Notes: generated from the letters alone by a model not told the origin. Shown: positions 1-8,008, counted from the stretch's first letter. The stretch is DNA of 58,646 nucleotides from RGIG7332 sp045580305 (GCA_045580305.1 JAZNNQ010000062.1:1-58646); one strand, 5' to 3'. Translations and numbers: made by a program.

Positions 1-92
1 TTTTCTCCTTTGTTTGTTTTATCGGTATCATTTCCGCACGCTACAAGCAGTATGCAGAGTATTATTAATATAATACATAGCACTTTCTTCAT
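1..92 (-). CDS. Lipoprotein, N-terminal part only (runs off the window)
   Basis: The first 30 codons read MKKVLCIILIILCILLVACG and then a polar stretch rich in D, K and N. This is a lipoprotein signal peptide: two lysines, a hydrophobic core and a lipobox L-V-A-C at residues 16-19, so Cys19 would be the lipidated residue and the mature protein would sit on the outer face of the membrane. The ATG (90-92 on the plus strand) follows a GTGAGG ribosome binding site that overlaps the stop of the EamA gene, 10 bp away on the same strand, so the two are probably co-transcribed. The function cannot be told because the mature part is outside the window. Confidence 0.8.
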   Translation of the reverse strand, partial: MKKVLCIILIILCILLVACGNDTDKTNKGE

Positions 93-102
93 CGCTTTTT
101 CC

Positions 103-963
103 TCACTTTTTAGGTTTTATAAGTTCTCCTACCATTGCTCCACCGATTATAAATATTGCGCCGACAATCTGAATTAAAGTCATTTTTTCTCCAAGCAAAA
201 TTGCCGCAAATACCACTGCAGACAGAGCCTCGAGATAACCGCAAACCGCGACTGTTTGCACAGGTAATTTGGATAACGGAGAAAAATACAAGTAACATCC
301 AATTCCTGTATTTACAACACCTAAAATCAAAATCCAAAACCATGCATCATTCGGGATTGTTATATGTAAGCCTTGTTTCAGACTTAAAAATATTGCGACT
401 GTTATAAAACTGACGACAAGCTGAATTACCGAATTTTCCATACCAACAATTTTCTTGGATTTTTTATTCAGTGTCACCATAAAGAAATATGTGATCGCTG
501 ACAAAAGCCCGCAAAACAAGCCCCAAATATTTGTGTTGCTGCCCGCTGCGTTTCCGTTTACAAGAAAAATGCCGACAAGCACCGTTAAAAACCCGATTGT
601 TTTGGGTGCAGTCAGTTTTTCTTTAAATATGATTGGAGAGCAAATCATAACTATAACCGGTCCGCAATAATAAAGCAAGGATGCAAGGCTGACACCAATC
701 TGCTGATATGCCTCATATAAAAACATCCAGCTTGTCCCCATTGCAATACCCGAGAGAATTACAAAAACAAAATCCCTCTTGTTTTCTTTAATATGAAATT
801 TTCCTTTTCCAAGCAGAAATAAGATAAGCAAAAGAATACTGCCTATGAGTGTTCTCATAAAGACTATCTCATAACTGCTCATTGCTATATGACTTGCAAC
901 TATGCCGTTAAGTCCAAACAGCAAAAGTGCGGATATATATTTTATAAATGCTATTTTGTTCAT
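103..963 (-). CDS. EamA/DMT-family membrane transporter
   Basis: About 286 residues with ten hydrophobic segments in two similar halves, the build of drug/metabolite transporter permeases of the EamA (RhaT/YdcZ-like) family. The first half carries the family-typical NGIVASH and FMRTLIGSILLL stretches, the second half the G-N-G/C-Y-L-Y-F region and a final GEKMTLIQIVGAIFIIGG. Such proteins export or import small metabolites; the substrate cannot be predicted. An in-frame GTG lies four codons upstream, but the ATG at 963 has the better spaced AGGTG site, so I prefer it. It lies 17 bp after the MGMT gene and just before the lipoprotein gene, so it may be the penultimate member of that minus-strand operon. 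Confidence 0.85.
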   Translation of the reverse strand: MNKIAFIKYISALLLFGLNGIVASHIAMSSYEIVFMRTLIGSILLLILFLLGKGKFHIKENKRDFVFVILSGIAMGTSWMFLYEAYQQIGVSLASLLYYCGPVIVMICSPIIFKEKLTAPKTIGFLTVLVGIFLVNGNAAGSNTNIWGLFCGLLSAITYFFMVTLNKKSKKIVGMENSVIQLVVSFITVAIFLSLKQGLHITIPNDAWFWILILGVVNTGIGCYLYFSPLSKLPVQTVAVCGYLEALSAVVFAAILLGEKMTLIQIVGAIFIIGGAMVGELIKPKK

Positions 964-992
964 TTTAAAATACACCTGTAGATTCTCTTATG

Positions 993-1292
993 TTACATAC
1001 CGTATTTTTTCAAATCAATTGTTCCGTCGGGTTCAAAAACGATGCCCTCGGATTCGAGGAGTCCCCTTTGAACTCCGGCACCGCCGAATGCAAATGCAGG
1101 CGCTACCTTACCATCGCGGTTTACCACTCTGTGGCAAGGAATAACACCCGGCTCGGGATTAACGTGCAGAGCATAGCCGACAACTCTCGCCCAGCGGGGA
1201 TTACCTGCAAGAGCCGCCACTTGTCCATAAGTTGCAACCTTACCTTTAGGGATATTTCGAACAACCTCATAAATCTTTTCAAATGTGCTCAT
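993..1292 (-). CDS. MGMT-family (Ogt/Atl-like) DNA alkyl-damage protein
   Basis: A 99-residue single-domain protein matching the C-terminal DNA-binding domain of O6-alkylguanine-DNA alkyltransferases: a helix-turn-helix with the arginine finger region (ATYGQVAALAGNPRWARVVG) followed by the active-site motif PCHRV at about residues 52-56. The size is that of alkyltransferase-like (Atl) proteins, which usually have Trp instead of the acceptor Cys; here the Cys is kept, so it may still transfer alkyl groups. It overlaps the YjbR-like gene by 4 nt (ATGA), so the two are translationally coupled. Family assignment is secure; whether it repairs or only flags damage is not. Confidence 0.88.
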   Translation of the reverse strand: MSTFEKIYEVVRNIPKGKVATYGQVAALAGNPRWARVVGYALHVNPEPGVIPCHRVVNRDGKVAPAFAFGGAGVQRGLLESEGIVFEPDGTIDLKKYGM

Positions 1293-1654
1293 TTCTTTCC
1301 TCTTTCCATCGTAAGTTCAAAGCTCATTCCAAGTAGCCATTTGATTCGATCACTATCCACGCTATCGAGCATTATCGTTATCCACTTACCTTTAACCATA
1401 TGATAAGCAGGGAAGAAACCATTCTCATTAACAAGCGATGCGACAAGAATAGGATCACACTTTACATTCATAATATCCACAATCTCATCAGAATCTATAC
1501 TAAGCTTTCGCTTGGATATGTCCATAACCACGGCAAACCATTTGCGGTTGTCTTCGTGGCGATATACCGCATATTTGGGTGCGGTAATCCACGGATATTC
1601 AGCCACACTACCATAGGTTTCAAGTATGTATTTTTCTAACTCTTGTCTGGTCAT
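1289..1654 (-). CDS. MmcQ/YjbR family protein
   Basis: 121 residues of the MmcQ/YjbR family, small CyaY-like-fold proteins thought to bind DNA but of unclear role. The typical features are seen: an N-terminal acidic helix (RQELEKYILETYG), a central beta region with WFAVVMDI, and a conserved C-terminal portion with NENGFFPAYHM-KGKWITIML and a closing LLGMSFELT. Full length for the family. It overlaps the PAS gene upstream (4 nt) and the MGMT gene downstream (4 nt), so all are made from one message. Pairing of YjbR with MGMT in an operon fits a loose link to DNA damage, but that is inference. Confidence 0.85.
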   Translation of the reverse strand: MTRQELEKYILETYGSVAEYPWITAPKYAVYRHEDNRKWFAVVMDISKRKLSIDSDEIVDIMNVKCDPILVASLVNENGFFPAYHMVKGKWITIMLDSVDSDRIKWLLGMSFELTMERGKK

Positions 1655-2016
1655 CGTTTTCTCTCATAAAGCCCAACGGTCTCGCGGTTTCGATACTCGT
1701 GCTTTTCATAATATCCGATTAAAGTGCCGTCATCATCACGGAGTGCTACCATATATACATCCTTGTTTTCCTTGTCGTTGCGGAATGTGTACATAATGTT
1801 ATTGTCCGTGCTCTCGCGAAACCACGAAACGACTCTGTCAATCATCTCATTGGCTTTCGGCGGATGACAGTCTTTGACACTTCTGCCTGTCAAATCCTTG
1901 TGATAATGCTCTATCGCCGACGGATTCATATACACGATAATATCATCCAAATCGCAGACAACGACAGGTGCTGTGTCCTGATCAAGTACGCTTTTAAGTA
2001 ATTTGAAAAGTTCCAT
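1651..2016 (-). CDS. Small stand-alone PAS-domain protein
   Basis: 121 residues consisting of a single PAS domain: an N-terminal helix, then APVVVCDLDDIIVYMNPSA (the usual start of the PAS core), a middle CHPPKANEMI segment and a final strand region with YMVALRDDDGTLIGYYEKHEY. There is no attached output domain such as a kinase or GGDEF domain, so it is probably a sensor or partner that acts through protein contacts. It starts directly after the stop of the reductase-like gene and overlaps the next gene by 4 nt. Ligand or cofactor cannot be read from the sequence. Confidence 0.82.
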   Translation of the reverse strand: MELFKLLKSVLDQDTAPVVVCDLDDIIVYMNPSAIEHYHKDLTGRSVKDCHPPKANEMIDRVVSWFRESTDNNIMYTFRNDKENKDVYMVALRDDDGTLIGYYEKHEYRNRETVGLYERKR

Positions 2017-2721
2017 TTATTTCACCTTCACATAATTCATCCATAAAGTATTGTCGTACTTTTTGATTTCCTTTAGTTCAAAATCTGAAACCGAGCTCGC
2101 CATAAAGAGCGGCTTATCCTCTGCATCTGCAATAACAGGTGCTATGACAAGGCTGAGTTCATCAATTACCCCTGCCCGCTGAAAATAGCCGTTTACGATA
2201 CTTCCGCCCTCAAGAAGGAGGCCGTTTATTCCCACAAGTGTTTTGAGCTTTTCGAGGGCTATTTCAACATCAATCTCAGTTTCTCCCGCGAAAACATACG
2301 GAATATCCATCTCCTGAAGATAACCCAAATAACGCCCGTCAACCTGTGTGGTGAGGACTTCTATTATCTGCGCATTGTTATATCCGGGATCTTCGTCAAT
2401 GATCTTATTGCTTTTCCAGCCGAGCTTGCCTTTCGGGTCAAAGCTGACCGCATAGAAGCCGGATAAATTATCGGGTATAAAATCATTTTTGCTCTCGATA
2501 GGTGGATATTTTGATAAATCAGGATACCAACCACCGGTAAAACTACTCTCCATAGTTACACGACCACAGATAAACCCGTTAGCACCTTTCTTGTTATACT
2601 CACGGTTTAATTCATAATAAACATCCGTCGCCGCTTCACACTCAGGCCGAGACAAAAACTCCCCCGTAACCTTTCCGTCTATTGATGTCACCATGTGACA
2701 AATTATGTATGGTTTAGGCAT
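2017..2721 (-). CDS. RibD C-terminal / dihydrofolate-reductase-like family protein
   Basis: 234 residues of the DHFR-like RibD C-terminal domain family (NADPH-dependent reductases related to the riboflavin pathway enzyme and to stand-alone YyaP/YwjB-type proteins). Visible hallmarks are SIDGKVTGEF near the N-terminus, GFICGRVTMESSF, a nucleotide-binding-like LLLEGGSIVNGYF and a final DELSLVIAPVIADAEDKPLF. No deaminase domain is present, so it is not a full RibD. I chose the ATG at 2721, which has a GGAG site 8 nt upstream; the frame extends 23 codons further but without a good site. It is the first gene of the operon running down to the MGMT gene. Confidence 0.82.
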   Translation of the reverse strand: MPKPYIICHMVTSIDGKVTGEFLSRPECEAATDVYYELNREYNKKGANGFICGRVTMESSFTGGWYPDLSKYPPIESKNDFIPDNLSGFYAVSFDPKGKLGWKSNKIIDEDPGYNNAQIIEVLTTQVDGRYLGYLQEMDIPYVFAGETEIDVEIALEKLKTLVGINGLLLEGGSIVNGYFQRAGVIDELSLVIAPVIADAEDKPLFMASSVSDFELKEIKKYDNTLWMNYVKVK

Positions 2722-2826
2722 ATTATCTTCTCCAAAGTCTAAAATATTCTTCAATGCTTGCTTGATGAGCGCACAAAGGCCTTTTCCCAACTTTATATTG
2801 GCACTTTATTCTTCATTATATTATAA

Positions 2827-2970
2827 ATATTGTACCATAATTCGCCAATATCTGCAATCAGCTTCATAACCATACCTTTGATTTGCTCCCAAAATGACTT
2901 TGGGGAAGGTGTAAGAGAGCACTTGGATTACAAGAACTTTTTCGCCTTTAACCCTGCCTTTGATAAATAA
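2827..2970 (+). pseudogene. Possible C-terminal remnant of an unknown gene
   Basis: This otherwise gene-free gap has one plus-strand frame that reads like real protein at its end, with the residues DFGEGVREHL and NFFAFNPAFDK just before a TAA stop that is followed directly by a terminator hairpin. There is no convincing start or ribosome binding site, and the upstream half is low in coding character. It may be the tail of a decayed gene. I do not recognise the family; a chance reading frame is the alternative. Confidence 0.25.
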
Positions 2971-2971
2971 G

Positions 2972-2998
2972 AAAACGGTGGCTTACGCCACCGTTTTT
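2972..2998 (-). terminator. Rho-independent terminator after the HTH-SOR gene
   Basis: An 11-bp stem AAAACGGTGGC / GCCACCGTTTT with loop TTAC lies directly after the stop codon of the minus-strand gene. Both flanks carry A/T runs, so it can work in both directions. Confidence 0.85.
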
Positions 2999-3583
2999 CT
3001 ACATCTTAACCTCAAACAATCCATGGGTATTACAACAGTAGTATAACTTACCGCCGCGCATTATTGGGAATCTTACCTCTCCCGCCTGCTCTGGGTAGAG
3101 TTTTACAGTCAGTACACGGTCAAAACGCACATATGCAAAAAAGGTTATATAGTGCTCTTTTATCATGGGGTGTGGGAAGGTGATATACCAATCGTCCTCG
3201 ATTATTTCCACATTTACTTTATGGTTATCATTCTCCGCCTGTGCCTTTAAGGGCATAAGTTTTCTTCCGCAACAGAGGATTTCCGCATTTCCCAAATCGG
3301 TGAGTATATTGCCACAGACCTCGCATACATAAAACTTGCATCTTTTCACATTGCCAGCCTCTTTTCTAGGTTTGGGCATTTCGCCCGCTATGAGTTTTGA
3401 TATATCCACAGCAAAAATTTTTGAAAGATCGCCGATTAAGCTGATATCGGGAAAACCCTTTCCGGTCTCCCATTTGGAAACGGTTTTTGCACTTATGCTA
3501 AGTTTTGCGGCAAGTTCTCTTTGAGTAAGTCCTTTTTCCTGTCTTAATCTTCTGATAAGGTTACCTGTTTTAAGCAAATCCAT
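2999..3583 (-). CDS. XRE-type regulator fused to a desulfoferrodoxin (superoxide reductase)-like domain
   Basis: 194 residues. Residues 5-62 are an XRE/Cro helix-turn-helix (LIRRLRQEKGLTQRELAAKL, then SAKTVSKWETGKGFP). Residues 80-194 match desulfoferrodoxin: a desulforedoxin-like metal site with CEVCG (C87, C90) and CCG (C104, C105), then the superoxide reductase module with His121, PHPM (His138), EHYI (His144) and the closing CNTHG (C184, H187). All likely ligands of the four-His, one-Cys iron centre are present. In the known family this iron centre reduces superoxide; fused to a DNA-binding domain it more probably senses superoxide or redox state. The ATG at 3583 has a GGTGAGG site; a GTG three codons upstream is less likely. 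Confidence 0.85.
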   Translation of the reverse strand: MDLLKTGNLIRRLRQEKGLTQRELAAKLSISAKTVSKWETGKGFPDISLIGDLSKIFAVDISKLIAGEMPKPRKEAGNVKRCKFYVCEVCGNILTDLGNAEILCCGRKLMPLKAQAENDNHKVNVEIIEDDWYITFPHPMIKEHYITFFAYVRFDRVLTVKLYPEQAGEVRFPIMRGGKLYYCCNTHGLFEVKM

Positions 3584-3650
3584 TTTCCTCACCTCTCGGA
3601 CTTATTCTACATCACATTCCAAAACCGCGCAATCCACCATCCGTATACCT

Positions 3651-3680
3651 AAAAAGCGGCTGATTTAAAATCAGCCGCTT
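3651..3680 (-). terminator. Rho-independent terminator after pfp
   Basis: A 10-bp stem AAGCGGCTGA / TCAGCCGCTT around an AT loop sits just past the pfp stop, followed on the minus strand by a short T run. Confidence 0.85.
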
Positions 3681-3684
3681 AATA

Positions 3685-5343
3685 TTATTCTTTTTCTAAA
3701 GCTAAGGTTACGGTTGTGATGTCGCAGACCTCAGCGGGGCCGTAGTACTGGATAGCACCCGGATATACATAAGAGGTCTTTACAGCCCATTCGTCACGGC
3801 GTGCCTCAAAGTACTTAAACGGCTTGCCGTCAAGCTCAACAAGAGCCTTCTTAATAACCGGCTTATCCTCGCCGTGGCGGCGCTCGATGTTCATCATCTT
3901 GGTAATCGGCATACCGCCTGCAACCCACTCGGTAGCGGGTTTGTGGAGGTTGGAAATCTTGGAGAGATAACCGTTGTAGCCGTACTGGATAAGCATAAAT
4001 GCGTTGTAACCTAATGAATAGCAATAGTCAGCATCGAAGTTTGAGGGGAATGCACATCTGCCCTCATAGCCGAGGAAGTGATGTAAGGGGGAGAACTTAC
4101 CCTTATATGTGCCCTCTTTCTTGCGGGAAGCAAGCTTATCAGCAACGATTGCGGAGAAGAGCTTCTCAGACTCGATAAGGGAAACCTGAACATTACCGTG
4201 CGGGTCACGCTCTAAGAATAACTGCTGCTGGATGCCCTGGGGAAGGATTGCAAATACTTCCATGGACGCCTTAGATAAGCCCTTTTCGATAAATGCATAC
4301 TTTTCAGCCCAGGATGCAAGTGTATTGAACTCATCAGCCTTACTGCCTGCAAGCAGCTCGTTAATTTCTGCGATAAGAGTTGAGAACTCGGGAACGAACT
4401 CTACAACGCCCTCGGGAATAACTGCAACGCCGAAGTTTTCACCGTTTGCAGAACGGGTAGCAACAGAATCAGCAATGTAGTCTGCGATCTGGGAAAGCGA
4501 CATCTTCTTCTCTGCAACCTCTTCGGAGATAAGGCAGATATTGGGCTGGGTCTTGAGCGCGCACTCAAGAGCAACATGGGATGCGGAACGACCCATAACC
4601 TTTACAAAGTGCCAGTACTTCTTAGCGGAGTTAGCGTCACGCTCGATATTACCGATAATCTCGCTATAGGTCTTGGTAGCGGTGTCAAAACCGAAGGAGC
4701 AATCGATATCCTCGTTCTTTAAGTCACCGTCAATAGTCTTGGGGCAGCCGATAACCTGAACGCCGGTACCCTCTGCAGCAAAGTACTCAGCGAGCACTGC
4801 CGCGTTTGTGTTGGAGTCGTCACCGCCGATAATTACAATAGCGGTGATGCCGTGTTTTTTGCACACATCAGCAACGATAGCAAACTGTTCCTTTGTCTCG
4901 AGTTTGGTTCTGCCGGAGCCGATGATGTCAAAGCCGCCGGTATTTCTGTATTCATTGATATAAGCATCGTCAAAAATGATGTAGTCGTCCTCGATAAGAC
5001 CACTGGGGCCGCCCTTGAAGCCGTAGAGAACATTGTCGGGATTGGTGGACTTTAATGCATCGTAAAGGCCGCAGATAACATTGTGGCCGCCCGGTGCCTG
5101 ACCGCCGGAAAGGATAACGCCAACAACCTGCTTCTTATCAGCGGCGGTGTTCTGACCCTTCTTGAAAACGATTTCCTTCTTTCCGTAGGTATTGGGGAAA
5201 AGCGCCTGGATCTTCTCGCAATCTGCAACACTCTTGGTGTCCTTACCCTCTTCTACCGTAATCTCTGCGATACCGCCGCGGAGCATCTGGGGAAGCTTGG
5301 GGGTGTATTCATATCTTGCTTTCTGTAATGATGAAATACTCAT
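3685..5343 (-). CDS. pfp: Diphosphate--fructose-6-phosphate 1-phosphotransferase (PPi-PFK)
   Basis: 552 residues, the length of the long (plant beta-subunit-like) PPi-dependent phosphofructokinases. It transfers phosphate from pyrophosphate to fructose 6-phosphate, a reversible glycolytic step that saves ATP in many anaerobes. Motifs seen: GVILSGGQAPGGHN (phosphate donor loop), IIGGDDSNTN with the Asp that is typical of PPi rather than ATP use, PKTIDGDL with the catalytic Asp, and the substrate-binding MGRSASH. The start has a GGAG site and lies downstream of a good promoter; the gene ends at a terminator, so it is a single-gene unit. Confidence 0.96.
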   Translation of the reverse strand: MSISSLQKARYEYTPKLPQMLRGGIAEITVEEGKDTKSVADCEKIQALFPNTYGKKEIVFKKGQNTAADKKQVVGVILSGGQAPGGHNVICGLYDALKSTNPDNVLYGFKGGPSGLIEDDYIIFDDAYINEYRNTGGFDIIGSGRTKLETKEQFAIVADVCKKHGITAIVIIGGDDSNTNAAVLAEYFAAEGTGVQVIGCPKTIDGDLKNEDIDCSFGFDTATKTYSEIIGNIERDANSAKKYWHFVKVMGRSASHVALECALKTQPNICLISEEVAEKKMSLSQIADYIADSVATRSANGENFGVAVIPEGVVEFVPEFSTLIAEINELLAGSKADEFNTLASWAEKYAFIEKGLSKASMEVFAILPQGIQQQLFLERDPHGNVQVSLIESEKLFSAIVADKLASRKKEGTYKGKFSPLHHFLGYEGRCAFPSNFDADYCYSLGYNAFMLIQYGYNGYLSKISNLHKPATEWVAGGMPITKMMNIERRHGEDKPVIKKALVELDGKPFKYFEARRDEWAVKTSYVYPGAIQYYGPAEVCDITTVTLALEKE

Positions 5344-5374
5344 AATTTTTCTCCTTTTTATTACATATGAAAGT

Positions 5375-5403
5375 ATTGTAACACATTTCCTTTAAATCGT
5401 AAA
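5375..5403 (-). promoter_or_regulatory. Sigma-A type promoter of pfp
   Basis: On the minus strand TTTACG (5398-5403) and TACAAT (5375-5380) are separated by exactly 17 bp, about 30 bp before the pfp start codon. Confidence 0.7.
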
Positions 5404-5422
5404 GATATATTTAAAAAAGATG

Positions 5423-5608
5423 TTACGGATAGTAGGGGTTGGGTTTGAAGAACAAGCATACCAGATCAAAAATTACGCCTATTCCGAGTAATCCCCCGGT
5501 ACAAAGGTATAATACACCCAGCAATACCCGTCCCTCGTAAAACTTGTGTATTCCCAAATAGCCTAGAAACAGACACAGAAAAAACGAAACCCATTTGCTT
5601 TTTGCCAT
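5423..5608 (-). CDS. TM2-domain membrane protein
   Basis: 61 residues of the TM2 family: MAKSKWVSFFLCLFLGYLGI, then HKFYEGR, then a second hydrophobic segment LLGIGVIFDLVCLFF and a short polar tail. The two membrane helices joined by a G-x-H-x-F-Y-x-G-R turn define the family; the function is unknown. The ATG at 5608 is preceded by GGGAGGT nine nt away, better than the ATG six codons upstream. It lies 20 bp after the larger hypothetical gene on the same strand, so they may be co-transcribed. Confidence 0.85.
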   Translation of the reverse strand: MAKSKWVSFFLCLFLGYLGIHKFYEGRVLLGVLYLCTGGLLGIGVIFDLVCLFFKPNPYYP

Positions 5609-5628
5609 ATTCACTTTACCTCCCATAA

Positions 5629-6978
5629 TTATTCCAAAGTGTTCGCAATCTTTCTCAACGGAAAATCCATATGTATGCCTTTGCCCTGTATGGCCAGTAA
5701 ACTTAAATACTCATTCGGGTCAAAGGGCGTGGGTAGGAGCATTATTTTAAGTTCGTAGTACTCGTTGGTCTTAAGGTGCAAATACCCCTCACGGCATTTT
5801 AATCTCAAACCAACAACCTTGTCATTTTTCTCAAATTCTCTTATCTCTTCTATCGTTGACAGAGGAAATTTACGGACATATTCCGGAACAAGCTCTTTCG
5901 AGCATCCTATTATGCCAATGCTATGTCCCACATCCTCGCACTCTACGGGGAAAATCAAATATGTGCCAGTGTCGCAAAAAAGTGCCAGTGCCGGCTCATC
6001 ATATTCCACTGCTTGGCTTGAATAAGTTTTGCCTTTTAATCGACATATCTCGTTTATTTTAAGCGTGCTGATTTTATAATTGTCTATAGACCTGATTTCG
6101 TAAAGTCCTTTTCTTTTTCTTTCATCACTTTCATAATTAGAGAACAAAAGCCTGTGGCCGTTGTCAAAATCAAAATAACAAGTTATTTCATCAATAAACC
6201 GCACATTTTCAAGTTTTGACCCTATAATCCCCTCGAAATATGCACTTACATCAATAATTTTGTTTTTGTTATCTTCCGCAAATACCGGATTAACCACAAA
6301 CTCAATATAATTGCTTACCACAAGAGGGATATCGCCAAACCATACTATAAATTTGTCGTAAAACTCGGTTATGTCCCCTTTTCTCTTTAGGCAACTCTTC
6401 CCACCAATGGCGGTAACTTTAGTGACGGTTTTCCCAATGCATTTATGAAAGCTTTCTATGCTGTTGTAATCCTTACCCTCTTGATAGGCTTTAATTATAT
6501 CGTAATAGGCTATAAAAACATTGGCTAGGGTATAATCTCTGTCCGCCATATATGCTCCCGATATTTTCCAGCTGATGCTTCCAAGAACGCCTTCGTCTTC
6601 ATCCTCATTAGTGGGCTGGCTTTCAACTATAGCGCCCGCGTCCAACAGAACTTTAGCAGCATCGAGAATGTATTTATCATATGACGCCCAGCAGAGCTGG
6701 CTTAAAACAAAAATACCGTTTCTTCCTCCATTTGCCAGAACATCATACCCGTTTGCCAAAAAATGTTTTATCACTTTGGGCAACAAGCGGCCATTACGCC
6801 AAAAGCGTTCATCGTGAATTATCTCGGACAAGATCGTTTCTTCATATTCTTCATCAAGCACATTAATGTCCTCAAGTTTTGACAGTTCTTCGTCAAAAAG
6901 TGGCCAGTCAATAGTCTCTTTATTTAAAATTCCACTTAATCTGTCCAACGCTTTATGAATAGTAACATACATATACAC
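5629..6978 (-). CDS. Hypothetical protein, 449 aa
   Basis: I do not recognise this soluble protein. The N-terminal 120 residues are helical and have the feel of ankyrin-like or HEAT-like repeats (HFLANGYDVLANGGRNG, then AAKVLLDAGAIVES); the rest alternates beta strands and acidic loops, with two stretches, around residues 185-240 and 270-330, resembling beta-sandwich modules. No signal peptide or membrane segment. The frame opens with GTG at 6978, five nt after AAGGA; an ATG two codons later (6972) is a possible alternative start. No enzyme motif is visible. It is followed 20 bp later by the TM2 gene. Confidence 0.6.
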   Translation of the reverse strand: MYMYVTIHKALDRLSGILNKETIDWPLFDEELSKLEDINVLDEEYEETILSEIIHDERFWRNGRLLPKVIKHFLANGYDVLANGGRNGIFVLSQLCWASYDKYILDAAKVLLDAGAIVESQPTNEDEDEGVLGSISWKISGAYMADRDYTLANVFIAYYDIIKAYQEGKDYNSIESFHKCIGKTVTKVTAIGGKSCLKRKGDITEFYDKFIVWFGDIPLVVSNYIEFVVNPVFAEDNKNKIIDVSAYFEGIIGSKLENVRFIDEITCYFDFDNGHRLLFSNYESDERKRKGLYEIRSIDNYKISTLKINEICRLKGKTYSSQAVEYDEPALALFCDTGTYLIFPVECEDVGHSIGIIGCSKELVPEYVRKFPLSTIEEIREFEKNDKVVGLRLKCREGYLHLKTNEYYELKIMLLPTPFDPNEYLSLLAIQGKGIHMDFPLRKIANTLE

Positions 6979-7046
6979 ATCATTCCTTGTATATCATTGT
7001 ATTATACGAAGTGTCCGTTAAAACGGACAGATACACAAATGTCGCT

Positions 7047-7091
7047 CTAAATTTTAAACTCAAACAACCCGTGGGCATTGCACATATCTAA
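7047..7091 (-). pseudogene. Remnant of a desulfoferrodoxin-like C-terminus
   Basis: Directly after the TipAS stop, the minus strand reads LDMCNAHGLFEFKI and a TAG in another frame. The last residues of the HTH-SOR protein at 2999-3583 are CNTHGLFEVKM, and the two DNA stretches also match closely. This is best read as the tail of a second, deleted copy of such a gene; a chance match of ten residues ending at a stop is unlikely but possible. Confidence 0.5.
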
Positions 7092-7095
7092 TGTA

Positions 7096-7470
7096 TTAAT
7101 TTTTCAATACATTATCCTTTACTCTGTACGCGATTGCGCGGCTTACAAATTCCGCCGTGCCCTCATGGCTTACATCAATGCTTTTCTTGAAGCGTGCATC
7201 ACACACATACATTTTACCAAGTCCTGCCAGAATTTCATCGGTACAGGTATAATAATTTTCAGTTATAAAATCTTGAAGTTCCTGCACAAGCATTTGTGCA
7301 TCATCGCTCTCGGGCGTTGCATGATTTTTCATACACCATGCAAAGCGGTCAAAAATTTTCATCATTTCCGCCGCAAGAGATGCGAATTTATCATCGGTGT
7401 AGCCCGCGCTCTTTTTCTCATATTGGGCGTATGCCTCGGTGCCGCCCCATTTTTCTTTTACTTCATCCAT
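7096..7470 (-). CDS. Stand-alone TipAS-domain protein
   Basis: 124 residues matching the TipAS antibiotic-recognition domain (the C-terminal part of MerR-family TipAL regulators): an opening VKEKWGGTEAYAQYEKK, the middle FAWCMKNHATPESDDAQ and the typical ITENYYTCTDEILAGLG-MYVCDARF. The globin-like all-helical fold binds thiopeptides and other drugs. The MerR helix-turn-helix that normally precedes it is absent, so it cannot bind DNA itself; it may act as a drug-sequestering protein, as AlbA-type proteins do, or be a leftover of a regulator. The start has GAGG seven nt upstream and lies 1 nt after the acetyltransferase gene, so the pair is an operon. Confidence 0.82.
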   Translation of the reverse strand: MDEVKEKWGGTEAYAQYEKKSAGYTDDKFASLAAEMMKIFDRFAWCMKNHATPESDDAQMLVQELQDFITENYYTCTDEILAGLGKMYVCDARFKKSIDVSHEGTAEFVSRAIAYRVKDNVLKN

Positions 7471-7471
7471 A

Positions 7472-8008
7472 TTACAACCTCATATTACGATAAATTATCT
7501 TAAAATAAAATTTACCGAGATAGTTCTTCATCATCGCGATAAATTCATCTTTCGTCACCGTGTCGTCGGTGCCTAAGACCTCAAAGTCCACACCCGCCTC
7601 GTTTATTTTTATAAAGAGCTGCTTGTAGCCGTTGGCCTCGTAAAATTTAAGTCGGCGCAGGCGCTGTGCGATATTGGGGGCCTCAGTTTTATCGGTATCC
7701 TCAATAGTCAAAATAAGCGTCTTGTCCGGGTGCATTTTTCTAAGTTCATTTAAAATCTTGGTGCCGATACCACCGCCGCGCTTTTCCTCCACCACCGCGA
7801 GGTAGAAGGTAAAAACAAGCCGCGCGGTATGGATGGTGTAGATAAGTCCCGCAAACTCATCATTTTCCAGCACTGCGTAGAAGAAATTATTCACATTATC
7901 CGCCTTATGGAACAAGAATGGCATAGGGTATCGCTCATCCCGCGGAAAAGCGGTTTTATACAGTTTTTTTACCTGCTTTTTATATTTTTTTGCGTCTACA
8001 AATTCCAT
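7472..8008 (-). CDS. GNAT-family N-acetyltransferase
   Basis: 178 residues with a GNAT core: the strand FTFYLAVVEEKRGGGIGTKIL holds the acetyl-CoA pyrophosphate loop (R/Q-x-x-G-x-G/A form, here RGGGIG), followed by a helix and the RLRRLKFYEANGYKQLFI segment that closes the acetyl-CoA site. The N-terminal AFPRDERYPMPFLFHKAD resembles the bulky-substrate end of small-molecule acetyltransferases. Substrate unknown. The start has GGTGGAG nine nt upstream. It is followed with a 1-nt gap by the TipAS gene, a pairing that would suit drug resistance, but this is inference. Confidence 0.82.
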   Translation of the reverse strand: MEFVDAKKYKKQVKKLYKTAFPRDERYPMPFLFHKADNVNNFFYAVLENDEFAGLIYTIHTARLVFTFYLAVVEEKRGGGIGTKILNELRKMHPDKTLILTIEDTDKTEAPNIAQRLRRLKFYEANGYKQLFIKINEAGVDFEVLGTDDTVTKDEFIAMMKNYLGKFYFKIIYRNMRL

